In this document: positions 45,829 to 54,278 of the stretch, one piece after another
Layout: each line of letters opens with the position of its first letter
How positions within the stretch are numbered: the stretch's first letter is position 1
From: Thermoanaerobacter sp.
GTDB taxonomy: Bacteria > Bacillota > Thermoanaerobacteria > Thermoanaerobacterales > Thermoanaerobacteraceae
DNA length: 64,000 nt
Assembly: GCA_014896455.1 (NCBI GenBank)
Contig: JADBKJ010000020.1
Coordinates: forward strand, 186,001 to 250,000
Direction of reading: 5' to 3'
Program-made: the position numbers and the translations under genes
The notes under the pieces: model-generated
Database searches by the model: none
Seen by the model: only the letters and a program-made list of their open reading frames with translations
What the model was told of the DNA's origin: nothing

Positions 45829-46093
45829 ATGTTTTCAGTTAACTTTGCTAAAGCAGAGGATTTCGAAATTATTAAAAAAATTGCTAATGAGTGTAAATAA
45901 CTAATTTGGCAATTTTGCCTTCCTACAGGGATAAGGGGTTTGAAAATTTAATGGTAAGAGTAGTACTTAATCATGCTCCTAGATATGGGGTTAGAAAATG
46001 CTTGTTTCTTAAAGATTTTTTTGTAAATTAGGTTTTAAAGAAAAAGGCGATTTTTAGATAGTTAAATTAAAAGAGTTTTTTGGGAAAGTGAGA
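45829..46093 (+). pseudogene. Decayed GNAT-type acetyltransferase remnant
   Basis: Just after rluB, a start with SD GAGGTGAAG reads MFSVNFAKAEDFEIIKKIA, a typical GNAT N-terminus, and stops after 23 codons. Further on, other frames encode NHAPRYGVRKCLFLKDFF and then LGFKEKGDF followed by IVKLKEFF, the order of the C-terminal half of such enzymes. Stops, a frameshift and an internal deletion (a full enzyme needs about 450 bp) show decay. This explains the otherwise gene-free gap before speE. Confidence 0.65.
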
Positions 46094-46136
46094 TATTTTT
46101 TTAAATATATTATTAAAAATCTTGGAGGTGTTTTCA

Positions 46137-46970
46137 ATGGAATTATGGTTTACAGAAAATCAGGATGAAAATTTGAGATTTTCTTTGAAAGTTAAAGAAA
46201 CATTGGTGGTGGAAAAGACTCCTTATCAACATTTAGCAATACTCGATACATATCAATTTGGAAGAGTATTAACTTTAGATGGTATACTTCAAACCACTGA
46301 AAAAGATGAATTTGTATATCATGAGATGATAGTACATGTACCCCTCTTTACTCATAAAAATCCAAAAAGCGTGTTAATTGTTGGAGGCGGAGATGGAGGC
46401 TCAGTAAGAGAGGTCTTAAAGCATCCTTCTGTAGAAAGAGTAGTTTTAGCAGAAATTGACGAGGCAGTAGTAAGAAATTCTAAAAAATATCTTCCTACAA
46501 TAAGCCAGGCATTAGATGACCTAAGAGTAGAAATAATGATTGGAGATGGAATTAAATATGTTACTGAACACAAAAATGAATTTGATATAGTAATAGTGGA
46601 TTCTACTGACCCAATTGGGCCAGCTGTAGGGCTTTTTACTTCTGATTTTTATAAAGCCGTATATGAATGCTTGAAAGAAGATGGTATTATTGTTGCTCAG
46701 ACAGAATCACCTTTTATTTATGGGAAATTGATAAACAAACTCAGCAAAATGTTCAAAGAAATATATCCTATTGCAAAAGCATATATAGCAACAATACCTA
46801 CTTATCCAGGAACTTTGTGGACTTTTACCATGGGTTCAAAAAAATATGACCCTGAAGAAGTGGACATAAATTCTATTCCAAGAATAGATACTAAATACTA
46901 TACACCTGAAATTCACAAAGCAGCCTTTGTATTGCCTAAATTTGTGAAGGATATTTTTGATGAGGTGTAA
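46137..46970 (+). CDS. speE: Spermidine synthase (polyamine aminopropyltransferase)
   Basis: Transfers aminopropyl from decarboxylated SAM to putrescine. The 277-residue product has [11 protein letters not shown]-like [17 protein letters not shown], the nucleotide loop [17 protein letters not shown] and the catalytic [16 protein letters not shown] at 46137 after GGAGGTG. speB follows at once; speD at 62.5 kb supplies decarboxylated SAM. Confidence 0.96.
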   Translation: MELWFTENQDENLRFSLKVKETLVVEKTPYQHLAILDTYQFGRVLTLDGILQTTEKDEFVYHEMIVHVPLFTHKNPKSVLIVGGGDGGSVREVLKHPSVERVVLAEIDEAVVRNSKKYLPTISQALDDLRVEIMIGDGIKYVTEHKNEFDIVIVDSTDPIGPAVGLFTSDFYKAVYECLKEDGIIVAQTESPFIYGKLINKLSKMFKEIYPIAKAYIATIPTYPGTLWTFTMGSKKYDPEEVDINSIPRIDTKYYTPEIHKAAFVLPKFVKDIFDEV

Positions 46971-46971
46971 T

Positions 46972-47838
46972 ATGATAGAAGGAAAATATTTTGTTAATCC
47001 GGGAAAGTTTTTAGGGGCTACTGAAGATTATGAAAAGGCAGAGGTGGTTATAGTAGGTTTGCCTATGGATTACACAGTGAGTTTCAAAGCAGGAAGCCGC
47101 TTTGGACCTGCTGCCATAAGGCAAGCCTCTTATGGTTTAGAATATTATAGTGTGTATTTAGATAGGAGACTGGAAGATAAGAAATTTTATGATTTAGGAG
47201 ATTTAGTACTTCCTTATGGGAATGTGGAAAAGAGTTTAGATTTAATCTCAAAAGCTACAGAAGACATTTTGAAAAGTGGAAAAAAAGGATTGTTCTTGGG
47301 TGGAGAACATTTAGTGACTTATGGAATTTTAAAAGAGTACTTAAAAAAATATGAGGATAACCTTATAATCCTTCATTTTGATGCCCATACTGATTTAAGA
47401 GAAGAATTTTTTGGTGAAGCATATTCTCACGCTACAGTGATGAGAAAAGTATGGGATATTGGTAATGGTATTAAAATGTATAATTTTGGGATAAGGTCAG
47501 GTGAAAAAGAAGAATTTGAGTTTGCAGAAAAAAATACCCATATGTTTTTGTATGAAGTAGTTGAACCTTTGAAAGGTGTAATTGATGGTATAAAAAATTA
47601 TCCAATTTATATTAGCTGGGATATAGATGTTGTAGACCCTGCTTTTGCACCAGGCACTGGTACACCAGAACCAGGGGGAATAACCACAAAAGAGGCATTA
47701 GAGGCTATTCATATTTTAAAAGATTTAAATGTCGTTGGGATGGATTTGGTGGAAGTCTCGCCTTCTCACGATATAGCTGGTATAACCTCTATTTTAGCAG
47801 CTAAACTTATAAGAGAATCTATTCTTTCCTTCTTCTAA
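46972..47838 (+). CDS. speB: Agmatinase (arginase-family ureohydrolase)
   Basis: Hydrolyses agmatine to putrescine and urea with a binuclear Mn centre. The 288-residue product has GGEHLVTYG, LHFDAHTDLREEF, SHATVMRK and SWDIDVVDPAFAPGTGTPE, all metal or substrate motifs. Adjacency to speE favours agmatinase over arginase. The ATG at 46972 overlaps the speE end region, with GAGGTG as SD. Confidence 0.95.
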   Translation: MIEGKYFVNPGKFLGATEDYEKAEVVIVGLPMDYTVSFKAGSRFGPAAIRQASYGLEYYSVYLDRRLEDKKFYDLGDLVLPYGNVEKSLDLISKATEDILKSGKKGLFLGGEHLVTYGILKEYLKKYEDNLIILHFDAHTDLREEFFGEAYSHATVMRKVWDIGNGIKMYNFGIRSGEKEEFEFAEKNTHMFLYEVVEPLKGVIDGIKNYPIYISWDIDVVDPAFAPGTGTPEPGGITTKEALEAIHILKDLNVVGMDLVEVSPSHDIAGITSILAAKLIRESILSFF

Positions 47839-47844
47839 AATTTT

Positions 47845-47858
47845 GAGCCTTTTGGCTC
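47845..47858 (+). terminator. Hairpin at the left border of repeat copy 3
   Basis: Five-bp stem GAGCC/GGCTC with a TTTT loop, seven bases after the speB stop. Its sequence is repeated (one change) at 47924-47937 on the other side of the element. Confidence 0.6.
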
Positions 47859-47859
47859 T

Positions 47860-47922
47860 CAGTTTGTTGACAAACTTTCGAAAATATCCTATTTTAAAAT
47901 TTTTGACTTTGTCAACAAGCCG
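47860..47922 (+). repeat. Core-deleted derivative of the palindromic element, copy 3 (63 bp)
   Basis: Shares the inverted ends of the long copies (CAGTTTGTTGACAAACTTTCG left, TTTGTCAACAAG right) and the AAAATATCC strip of the right inner arm, but lacks the GC-rich core. It therefore looks like an internal deletion product. It lies between speB and the carboxyltransferase gene. Confidence 0.75.
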
Positions 47923-47923
47923 T

Positions 47924-47944
47924 GAGCCTTTTGGTTCTTTTTTT
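47924..47944 (+). terminator. Hairpin with T-tract at the right border of repeat copy 3
   Basis: GAGCC-TTTT-GGTTC stem (one wobble) followed by seven T: a normal terminator that duplicates the left hairpin. Confidence 0.7.
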
Positions 47945-47995
47945 ATTTTGTTTCTTTTGAAAAAATAGTATAATATATTATGAGGAGGTATTAAT

Positions 47996-49393
47996 ATGAG
48001 CAATAAAATTAAAATTACAGAAACTATATTAAGAGATGCCCATCAGTCACTCTTGGCTACTCGAATGTCGACGGAAGAAATGCTCCCAATTGCAGAAAAA
48101 TTGGATGCAGTAGGATATTATTCTATTGAAGCGTGGGGAGGAGCTACCTTTGATGCTTGTATGAGATTTCTTGACGAAGACCCTTGGGAAAGATTAAGAA
48201 GATTAAAGAAAAGGATAAAAAATACACCTCTTCAAATGCTTTTGAGAGGGCAAAATCTATTGGGATATAGGCATTATCCTGATGATATAGTGGAAAGATT
48301 CATTGAGAAGGCTGTTTACAATGGAATAGATATAATAAGAATTTTTGATGCTTTAAATGATGTACGAAATCTTGAAGTTGCTATAAAAGCTACTAAAAAG
48401 GCGGGAGCTCACGCTCAAGGTACCCTTGTTTATACTATAAGTCCTGTTCACAACATTGACCATTATATTAAAGTAGCAAAAGAGTTGACAGAATTAGGAG
48501 TAGATTCCATATGTATAAAGGATATGTCAGGAATATTAACTCCTTATGTTGCTTATGAGTTAGTAAAAAGCCTTAAAGATACAGTAAATGTTCCTATACA
48601 GTTGCACAGCCATTATACGAGTGGAATGGCGGCCATGACTTATCTTAAAGCAATAGAGGCTGGAGTAGATATAATAGACACTGCTATTTCACCTTTGGCA
48701 TTAGGAACTTCTCAACCTGCTACAGAAACAATGGTGGCAGCTTTAAAAGGCACTCAATATGACACTGGTTTGAATATGGAGTTATTATCAGAGATTGCTT
48801 CATACTTTAAAGAAGTAAAACAAAATCACAATAAAGAAATAGATTTATCTATGGTTATGGGTGTAGATACAGATGTATTAATTTATCAAGTTCCAGGAGG
48901 AATGCTATCAAATTTGATTTCCCAATTGAAACAGCAAAATGCTTTAGATAAGTACCCGGAGGTTTTAAAAGAAATTCCTAAAGTTAGAGAAGAACTAGGA
49001 TACCCACCTCTTGTTACTCCTATGAGTCAGATGGTAGGGACTCAAGCCGTCTTGAATGTAATAACTGGAGAAAGGTATAAAATGGTACCAAAAGAAGTAA
49101 AAGATTATGTGAAAGGACTGTATGGTAGACCACCAGCGCCAATTTCAGAAGAAATAAAGAAAAAAATAATAGGAGATGAAGAGGTAATAGATGTTAGACC
49201 AGCAGATCTTTTAAAACCGCAATTTGAAGCGATTAAAGAAGAGATTAAAGAGTATTATGAACAAGAAGAAGATGTTTTATCTTATGCTCTTTTCCCACAA
49301 GTAGCAAAGAAATTTTTTGAATACAGAAGAGCAAAAAAGTATCAAATAGATGCAACTCTTCTTAATATGGAATATATGACATATCCAGTATGA
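47996..49393 (+). CDS. oadA: Oxaloacetate decarboxylase/pyruvate carboxylase carboxyltransferase subunit
   Basis: TIM-barrel carboxyltransferase moving CO2 between oxaloacetate/pyruvate and biotin. The 465-residue product has ETILRDAHQSLLATRM, EAWGGATFDACMRFL, the carbamylated-Lys region SICIKDMSG and metal ligands LHSHYTSG. The C-terminus ends in the conserved carboxylase domain; there is no biotinyl domain (no MKM motif), so a separate biotin carrier must be encoded elsewhere. Single gene with its own promoter-like TATAAT. Confidence 0.92.
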   Translation: MSNKIKITETILRDAHQSLLATRMSTEEMLPIAEKLDAVGYYSIEAWGGATFDACMRFLDEDPWERLRRLKKRIKNTPLQMLLRGQNLLGYRHYPDDIVERFIEKAVYNGIDIIRIFDALNDVRNLEVAIKATKKAGAHAQGTLVYTISPVHNIDHYIKVAKELTELGVDSICIKDMSGILTPYVAYELVKSLKDTVNVPIQLHSHYTSGMAAMTYLKAIEAGVDIIDTAISPLALGTSQPATETMVAALKGTQYDTGLNMELLSEIASYFKEVKQNHNKEIDLSMVMGVDTDVLIYQVPGGMLSNLISQLKQQNALDKYPEVLKEIPKVREELGYPPLVTPMSQMVGTQAVLNVITGERYKMVPKEVKDYVKGLYGRPPAPISEEIKKKIIGDEEVIDVRPADLLKPQFEAIKEEIKEYYEQEEDVLSYALFPQVAKKFFEYRRAKKYQIDATLLNMEYMTYPV

Positions 49394-49394
49394 C

Positions 49395-49420
49395 AAGGAA
49401 TAATTCTTCCTGTTTTTTAA
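49395..49420 (+). terminator. Weak terminator after the carboxyltransferase gene
   Basis: A short stem AGGAA/TTCCT followed by a six-T run. Confidence 0.45.
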
Positions 49421-49429
49421 ATTTAAAAA

Positions 49430-49497
49430 TCCCTCCTGTAACATATATTTTTATCCTTCATAACATGTAGTAGAAAGTTTAAGTTTAAAAGGAGGGA
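49430..49497 (+). promoter_or_regulatory. SD-masking complement upstream of the LysM coat gene
   Basis: 49430-49437 (TCCCTCCT) is the exact complement of 49490-49497 (AGGAGGGA), the SD of the LysM gene. The left arm is upstream of the predicted sigma-K/E start (about 49470), so only read-through RNA would contain it. Confidence 0.5.
49441..49466 (+). promoter_or_regulatory. Sigma-K/E-type mother-cell promoter
   Basis: AC at 49441, 16 bases, CATAACAT (49459-49466) fits sigma-K (AC-N16-CATANNNT). An ATA at 49443 also allows a sigma-E reading. It fits a coat-type gene. Confidence 0.5.
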
Positions 49498-49503
49498 AAT
49501 AAT

Positions 49504-49926
49504 ATGACAATAGATGGATCTTATTACAATCCCAACTATCCTAAGTATCCTTACCATCATCCCTATTATCCACATTATCCTTATCCGGGACATTGTAGGA
49601 CTTTTTATACAGTGCAGCCTGGAGATACTATGTGGTCTATAGCGAATATGTTTGGAATAAGTCTTGACTGCTTAATAAGAGGTAATCCTCAGATATCAGA
49701 TCCTAATTTGATATATCCAGGGCAACAAATTTGCATACCTTTCTACTGCCCACCAGTGTCTCCAGAGCCCTGCAAGACAATATACACAGTAAGACCAGGA
49801 GACAGTATGTGGTCTATAGCTAATATGTTTGGCGTAAGTCTCGATGCATTGATAAGAGCAAATCCACAAATACCAGATCCCAATTTGATATATCCAGGAC
49901 AACAAATATGTATACCTTCTGCCTAA
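49504..49926 (+). CDS. Double LysM protein, likely spore coat or cortex associated
   Basis: The 140-residue product has a Tyr/Pro/His-rich head (about 1-33), then two LysM peptidoglycan-binding modules (about 35-80 and 92-138). Each is of the form YTVQPGDTMWSIANMFGIS with IYPGQQICIP. The two modules are nearly identical, indicating recent duplication. No signal peptide is present, which fits a mother-cell protein deposited on the forespore rather than a secreted one. A sigma-K/E-type promoter supports this. Confidence 0.82.
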   Translation: MTIDGSYYNPNYPKYPYHHPYYPHYPYPGHCRTFYTVQPGDTMWSIANMFGISLDCLIRGNPQISDPNLIYPGQQICIPFYCPPVSPEPCKTIYTVRPGDSMWSIANMFGVSLDALIRANPQIPDPNLIYPGQQICIPSA

Positions 49927-49930
49927 ATAT

Positions 49931-49970
49931 TTAATTGTTAAGGCACCTTTTAAGGTGCCTTAACAATTAA
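49931..49970. terminator. Bidirectional terminator between convergent genes
   Basis: A perfect 17-bp stem (49931-49947 with 49954-49970). It serves the LysM gene on plus and the unknown gene on minus; the minus-strand gene ends inside the stem. Confidence 0.8.
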
Positions 49971-50598
49971 TATGAAGATATATAGTATTAGGATAATTGC
50001 TTGTATATTTTATAACTTTTACAGGCCCTGGTTGAATATTTTTCCCACATTTTAAGCAAAGATAATTTTTGTTTTCTTGTAAATAAGTGTAGCCTATTTC
50101 TACATCTAATTTTCCATATTTCTTCCAGCTATTCCACCCAGTTTTGCACAATTTGGCTCTGTTTTCATAATCGGCATATACCCATCTTAGCAATCGATGA
50201 AAATGAAAAGGATATTTTGTGTATTTTAAAAACTTTTCTTGCAATCCTAAAGATAAGGCGTAAGTTTCAAAAAAATTTTCTATTATATCCTGAAGCGGAT
50301 TTAATATTTGGGTACTTTCCCAATTATACTTTTCTTGTTCTAACCATTTTCTAAAAGTATCAAACATGTAACCTCTACAAACTTGTATTTTTTCAGTTTT
50401 GCTTACTTTAAGTTTTACTAAAAGTTTTTCCCCGATTTCACAGGCTTTTTTTAAATACAATTTATTTTTAAAGTTTTCTTCGTTATAATATTCTATGGGA
50501 ATTATATCACAGAAAAATTCTCCGGTTTCTACTCTCATAGCCCCAATACACGTTCCACCTACTAAACTTCCACTTCCTGCGTCGTCTATTTGTATCAC
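49960..50598 (-). CDS. Conserved hypothetical protein with C-terminal zinc-knuckle Cys
   Basis: Minus-strand gene of 212 residues that I do not recognise with certainty. The N-terminal IQIDDAGSGSLVGGT followed by IGAMRVETGEF is reminiscent of an RNase H-like or actin-like beta strand with acidic residues. The C-terminal part has CLKCGKN and a terminal Cys that may bind zinc. GTG start after AAGGAGTG. It is convergent with the LysM gene and divergent from surE. No function is proposed. Confidence 0.75.
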   Translation of the reverse strand: MIQIDDAGSGSLVGGTCIGAMRVETGEFFCDIIPIEYYNEENFKNKLYLKKACEIGEKLLVKLKVSKTEKIQVCRGYMFDTFRKWLEQEKYNWESTQILNPLQDIIENFFETYALSLGLQEKFLKYTKYPFHFHRLLRWVYADYENRAKLCKTGWNSWKKYGKLDVEIGYTYLQENKNYLCLKCGKNIQPGPVKVIKYTSNYPNTIYLHINC

Positions 50599-50676
50599 TG
50601 TATCACTCCTTGCCTATATATAAATTTTGTAATAAAATCAAAGTAATTATGCGTTATTAATTAGAGGAGGTAGAAA

Positions 50677-51435
50677 ATGAAAATACTTCTTACTAATGAC
50701 GATGGAGTACAGGGATTAGGAATGTTAAAATTAGCAGAACATCTTAAAGATAAGTATAAGGTAACGGTAGTAGCTCCTGAAAAAGAAAGAAGTGCTATAA
50801 GCCATGCTATAACTTTACATAAACCTTTAAGGCTTAAAAAAGTGAAGGAAGAGGATGGGTTGAAAATATATGCGGTAAATGGTACACCCTCCGATTGCGT
50901 CAAATTAGGAATTGAAGTGGTACTAGAAGAAAAACCTGATATTATAATTTCTGGCATTAATGAAGGTCTAAATTTAGGGACAGATATACTTTATTCTGGT
51001 ACTGTTTCTGCGGCTATGGAAGCTGCAATTTACGGTATTCCTGCTATTGCAGTTTCCCTTGCAGAAACCGCTGATATTGAAGATAGGCGTATATATAAAT
51101 TTTTGGAAAATTTAATAGAAAAAGTTTTAGAAAAAGGATTACCTAAAAACACATTATTGAATGTAAATATACCCGATTTTAAGAAGGGAATAAAGGGCGT
51201 AAAAGCTACAATACTCGGCAAGAGAATCTATATTGAGACTTTTCAAAAAAATTATGACCCAAGAGGGAAAGAGTACTATTGGATGGCAGGGAAAATTTCG
51301 GAAATAGAAAAGGATGAAGGGACAGACATTGTTTCTGTGAAAGAAGGTTATATTTCTATTACTCCAATTCATTTTGATTTAACAGAATACAACATGATAA
51401 ATATTTTAAACTCCTGGGATATAAAAATAGAATAA
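50677..51435 (+). CDS. surE: 5'/3'-nucleotidase SurE
   Basis: Metal-dependent phosphatase on nucleoside monophosphates. The 252-residue product has LLTNDDGVQGLGM with the Asp pair, the Ser of ERSAISHAIT, NGTPSDCVKLG and SGINEGLNLGTDILYSGTVSAA. SD AGAGGAGG. Confidence 0.95.
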   Translation: MKILLTNDDGVQGLGMLKLAEHLKDKYKVTVVAPEKERSAISHAITLHKPLRLKKVKEEDGLKIYAVNGTPSDCVKLGIEVVLEEKPDIIISGINEGLNLGTDILYSGTVSAAMEAAIYGIPAIAVSLAETADIEDRRIYKFLENLIEKVLEKGLPKNTLLNVNIPDFKKGIKGVKATILGKRIYIETFQKNYDPRGKEYYWMAGKISEIEKDEGTDIVSVKEGYISITPIHFDLTEYNMINILNSWDIKIE

Positions 51436-51505
51436 ATATTTCTAATATTCTACATGACGCAAGAATTGTATCAAAAATATTCATGAAATTTATTATTCAT
51501 TTTAT

Positions 51506-51534
51506 GGAGGATTTTTTATTTTTGTATAGAATAT
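51506..51534 (+). promoter_or_regulatory. Sigma-H-type promoter before the kor operon
   Basis: GGAGGATTT (51506-51514), 11 bases, ATAGAATAT (51526-51534) match the sigma-H consensus at all defined positions. It lies 37 bases before the korD start. Confidence 0.6.
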
Positions 51535-51570
51535 TATATATTGCAAATAAAATTTAATGAGGGTGATAAA

Positions 51571-51768
51571 TTGGTAAAAAATAAAGAGCTCGTAATAATA
51601 GAAGAATGGTGCAAAGGCTGCAGCATTTGCGTAGAATTTTGTCCTGTTAAAGTATTGGAACTAAAAAATGGTAAAGTTAGACTAATAGATGCGGATAAAT
51701 GCACTAAATGCGGCCTTTGCGAGCTCCGGTGTCCTGATTTTGCCATATATTTAGAGGTGAAAGAATGA
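51571..51768 (+). CDS. korD: 2-oxoacid:ferredoxin oxidoreductase delta subunit (2x[4Fe-4S])
   Basis: Ferredoxin-like subunit of 65 residues with two clusters: CKGCSICVEFCPVKVLEL and CTKCGLCELRCPD. It carries electrons out of the TPP enzyme. The TTG at 51571 follows GAGGGTG. First of korD-A-B-C with overlapping genes. Confidence 0.93.
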   Translation: MVKNKELVIIEEWCKGCSICVEFCPVKVLELKNGKVRLIDADKCTKCGLCELRCPDFAIYLEVKE

Positions 51769-52892
51769 TGCCTACGGTATTGATGCAAGGAAATGAAGCG
51801 GTAGTGGAAGGAGCTATAAATGCTGGACTAAAATTTTATGCAGGATATCCAATAACTCCCTCTACTGAGATTGCTGAACTTTGTGCCGAAAAACTTCCTT
51901 TTGTAGGTGGGAAATTTATTCAAATGGAAGATGAAATCGCTAGCATGGCAGCAGTTATAGGAGCCTCCCTTACTGGATTAAAAGCAATGACTGCTACATC
52001 GGGTCCTGGGTTTTCTTTAAAACAAGAAAACATAGGCTTCGCCGCTATGGCAGAAATTCCATGTGTTATAGTAGATGTTCAACGAATGGGTCCGAGCACA
52101 GGAATGCCTACTTCCCCTGCACAAGGAGATGTAATGCAATCCAGATGGGGAACTCATGGAGACCATCCTATAATTGTTTTATCACCATCTTCTGTAAAGG
52201 AAGCTTACTATATTACTATTCAAGCTTTCAATCTTTCTGAAAAATACAGGACACCTGTAATTTTACTTATGGATGAAGTTATAGGTCATCTACGAGAAGC
52301 AGTTAATTTGGATGAATATAAAGATGTAGAAATTTTTGAACGACCCATGCCCCAAGACAAAGAGAACTACTTACCTTACCAGTATATAGAAAATGGAGTC
52401 GCACCTTTAGCACCCTTTGGTAAAGGTTTTAGATTTCACGTAACAGGACTTGCCCACAATGAAAAGGGATTGCCTACAAATGACCCTAAAGTAACAGAAA
52501 AATTGATAAAAAGATTGATAGGAAAAATTGAAAACAATAAAAAAGACATAGTAATGTTTGAAGAAAAAGATACTGAAGGTGGAGATATACTTCTTATCTC
52601 CTTTGGTTCTTCTGCCAGAGCTTGTGAAGCGGCGATGCAAGAACTTAAAAAAGAAGGAATAAAAGTTGGACTTTTTAAACCTATAACTATATGGCCTTTC
52701 CCTGATAAAAAATTGAGGGAAATATATCCTAGATTTAAGAAAGTGTTTGTAGTTGAAATGAATACAGGGCAACTTTACTATGAAGTGGATAGAATTATCA
52801 AAGGGAATACCTATGTAGGAAAAATTAACAAATTTAATGGAGAGTTTTTTACTCCTTTTGATATTGTAGAGAAGATAAAGGAGAGTTTTTAA
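51765..52892 (+). CDS. korA: 2-oxoacid:ferredoxin oxidoreductase alpha subunit
   Basis: The 375-residue pyrimidine-domain subunit, with GNEAVVEGAINAGLKFYAGY, PITPSTEIAE, MEDEIASMAAVIGAS and TSGPGFSLKQENIGFA. Most like 2-oxoglutarate or branched-chain 2-oxoacid enzymes (KorA/VorB); the true substrate is not decided. Overlaps korD by 4 bp. Confidence 0.93.
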   Translation: MMPTVLMQGNEAVVEGAINAGLKFYAGYPITPSTEIAELCAEKLPFVGGKFIQMEDEIASMAAVIGASLTGLKAMTATSGPGFSLKQENIGFAAMAEIPCVIVDVQRMGPSTGMPTSPAQGDVMQSRWGTHGDHPIIVLSPSSVKEAYYITIQAFNLSEKYRTPVILLMDEVIGHLREAVNLDEYKDVEIFERPMPQDKENYLPYQYIENGVAPLAPFGKGFRFHVTGLAHNEKGLPTNDPKVTEKLIKRLIGKIENNKKDIVMFEEKDTEGGDILLISFGSSARACEAAMQELKKEGIKVGLFKPITIWPFPDKKLREIYPRFKKVFVVEMNTGQLYYEVDRIIKGNTYVGKINKFNGEFFTPFDIVEKIKESF

Positions 52893-52893
52893 A

Positions 52894-53718
52894 ATGGCTT
52901 CTGAGTTAGTAGAAAGGTATTTTAGAAAAGAAACGTTACCAAATATTTGGTGTCCAGGTTGCAGCAATGGAATAGTAACGACAGCTATTGTAAGAGCAAT
53001 TGACAACTTAGGACTTGATCAAAACAAGGTATGTATTGTATCTGGGATTGGTTGTTCTGCAAGGGCATCAGGATACTTGGATTTTAATACTTTGCATACT
53101 ACCCATGGAAGAGCTATTGCTTTTGCAACAGGTATTAAATTTGCTAATCCTGATCTTACAGTAATAGTTATTACTGGAGATGGAGATAATGCGGCTATTG
53201 GAGGTAACCACTTTATTCATGCTTGCAGAAGAAATATAGACTTAACTGTAGTAATGTACAACAACCATATTTATGGAATGACAGGAGGACAGCATTCTCC
53301 AACGACTCCACGATTTGACAGAGCTACTACTGCACCTTACGGAAATATTGATAGGTATTTTGATATTTGCAAATTGGCTATTGGAGCAGGTGCTACTTAT
53401 GTAGCTAGGGGTACCGCTTACCATGTTCAACAATTGACAAAACTAATTGAAAGAGGAATTTCTCATAAAGGTTTTTCCTTCATAGAAGCTTTAAGTATAT
53501 GTCCTACTTACTATGGAAGAAAAAATAAAAAAGGAACACCTGCAGATATGCTAAAGTGGTTAAAAGACCATGCAGTAGACATAAAACAAGGTAGCAAAAT
53601 GGACCCTGAAGAGTTTCATGACAAATTTATTATTGGAGAGCTTTTAAATATTGATGAGCCTGAATTTGTAGAAGAATATCAAAAAATATTAAATAATTTG
53701 AAGGTGAATTACAAATGA
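52894..53718 (+). CDS. korB: 2-oxoacid:ferredoxin oxidoreductase beta subunit, TPP-binding
   Basis: The 274-residue subunit has IWCPGCSNGIV and GCSARASGYLDFNTLHTTHG. The TPP/Mg motif is GDGDNAAIGGNHFIHACRRN followed by YNNHIYGMTGGQ. Gene order alpha-beta-gamma after the ferredoxin subunit is that of archaeal-type KGOR. Confidence 0.94.
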   Translation: MASELVERYFRKETLPNIWCPGCSNGIVTTAIVRAIDNLGLDQNKVCIVSGIGCSARASGYLDFNTLHTTHGRAIAFATGIKFANPDLTVIVITGDGDNAAIGGNHFIHACRRNIDLTVVMYNNHIYGMTGGQHSPTTPRFDRATTAPYGNIDRYFDICKLAIGAGATYVARGTAYHVQQLTKLIERGISHKGFSFIEALSICPTYYGRKNKKGTPADMLKWLKDHAVDIKQGSKMDPEEFHDKFIIGELLNIDEPEFVEEYQKILNNLKVNYK

Positions 53719-54278
53719 GTTCAATAGAGATAAGATTAAGTGGTTCAGGAGGGCAAGGTTTAATCCTTGCAGGAATAATTTTGGCAGAAGCTGCAATATT
53801 GGATGGTAAAAATAGTGTTCAAAGTCAGTCCTATGGTCCTGAGGCGAGAGGAGGGTCCAGCAAAGCAGAAATAATAATAAGTGATGAATATATAACGTAT
53901 CCTAAGGTATTAAAGCCAGACATACTACTTACTCTTGCGCCTTCTGCCTATTTATGGTATAAAAATGACATGAAAGAAAATGGAATAATTATAATAGATG
54001 AATCAATAATTCCTAATGATGAAGATGCCCAAAAAGTTATCCGACTTCCCATAATAAAAACTGCACAAGAGGTTATTGGAAGAGCTTTTGTGGCGAATAT
54101 AATATCTTTAGGTGTAATAGCAGAGTTAACTAATGTAGTAACAAAAGAATCTTTGGAAAGAGCTGTTTTAAATAGAGTACCTCCAGGCACAGAAGAGATT
54201 AACAAAAGAGCATTGACAGAGGGCTATAATCTTGTAAAAATGAGGGGTAGTGAAATATGGCAAAAGCAGATGATTTGA
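53715..54278 (+). CDS. korC: 2-oxoacid:ferredoxin oxidoreductase gamma subunit
   Basis: The 187-residue subunit starts with RLSGSGGQGLILAGIILAEA and has SYGPEARGGSSKAEIIIS, the family hallmarks. It overlaps the RpiR regulator gene by 22 bp, so the two are translationally linked. Confidence 0.93.
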   Translation: MSSIEIRLSGSGGQGLILAGIILAEAAILDGKNSVQSQSYGPEARGGSSKAEIIISDEYITYPKVLKPDILLTLAPSAYLWYKNDMKENGIIIIDESIIPNDEDAQKVIRLPIIKTAQEVIGRAFVANIISLGVIAELTNVVTKESLERAVLNRVPPGTEEINKRALTEGYNLVKMRGSEIWQKQMI

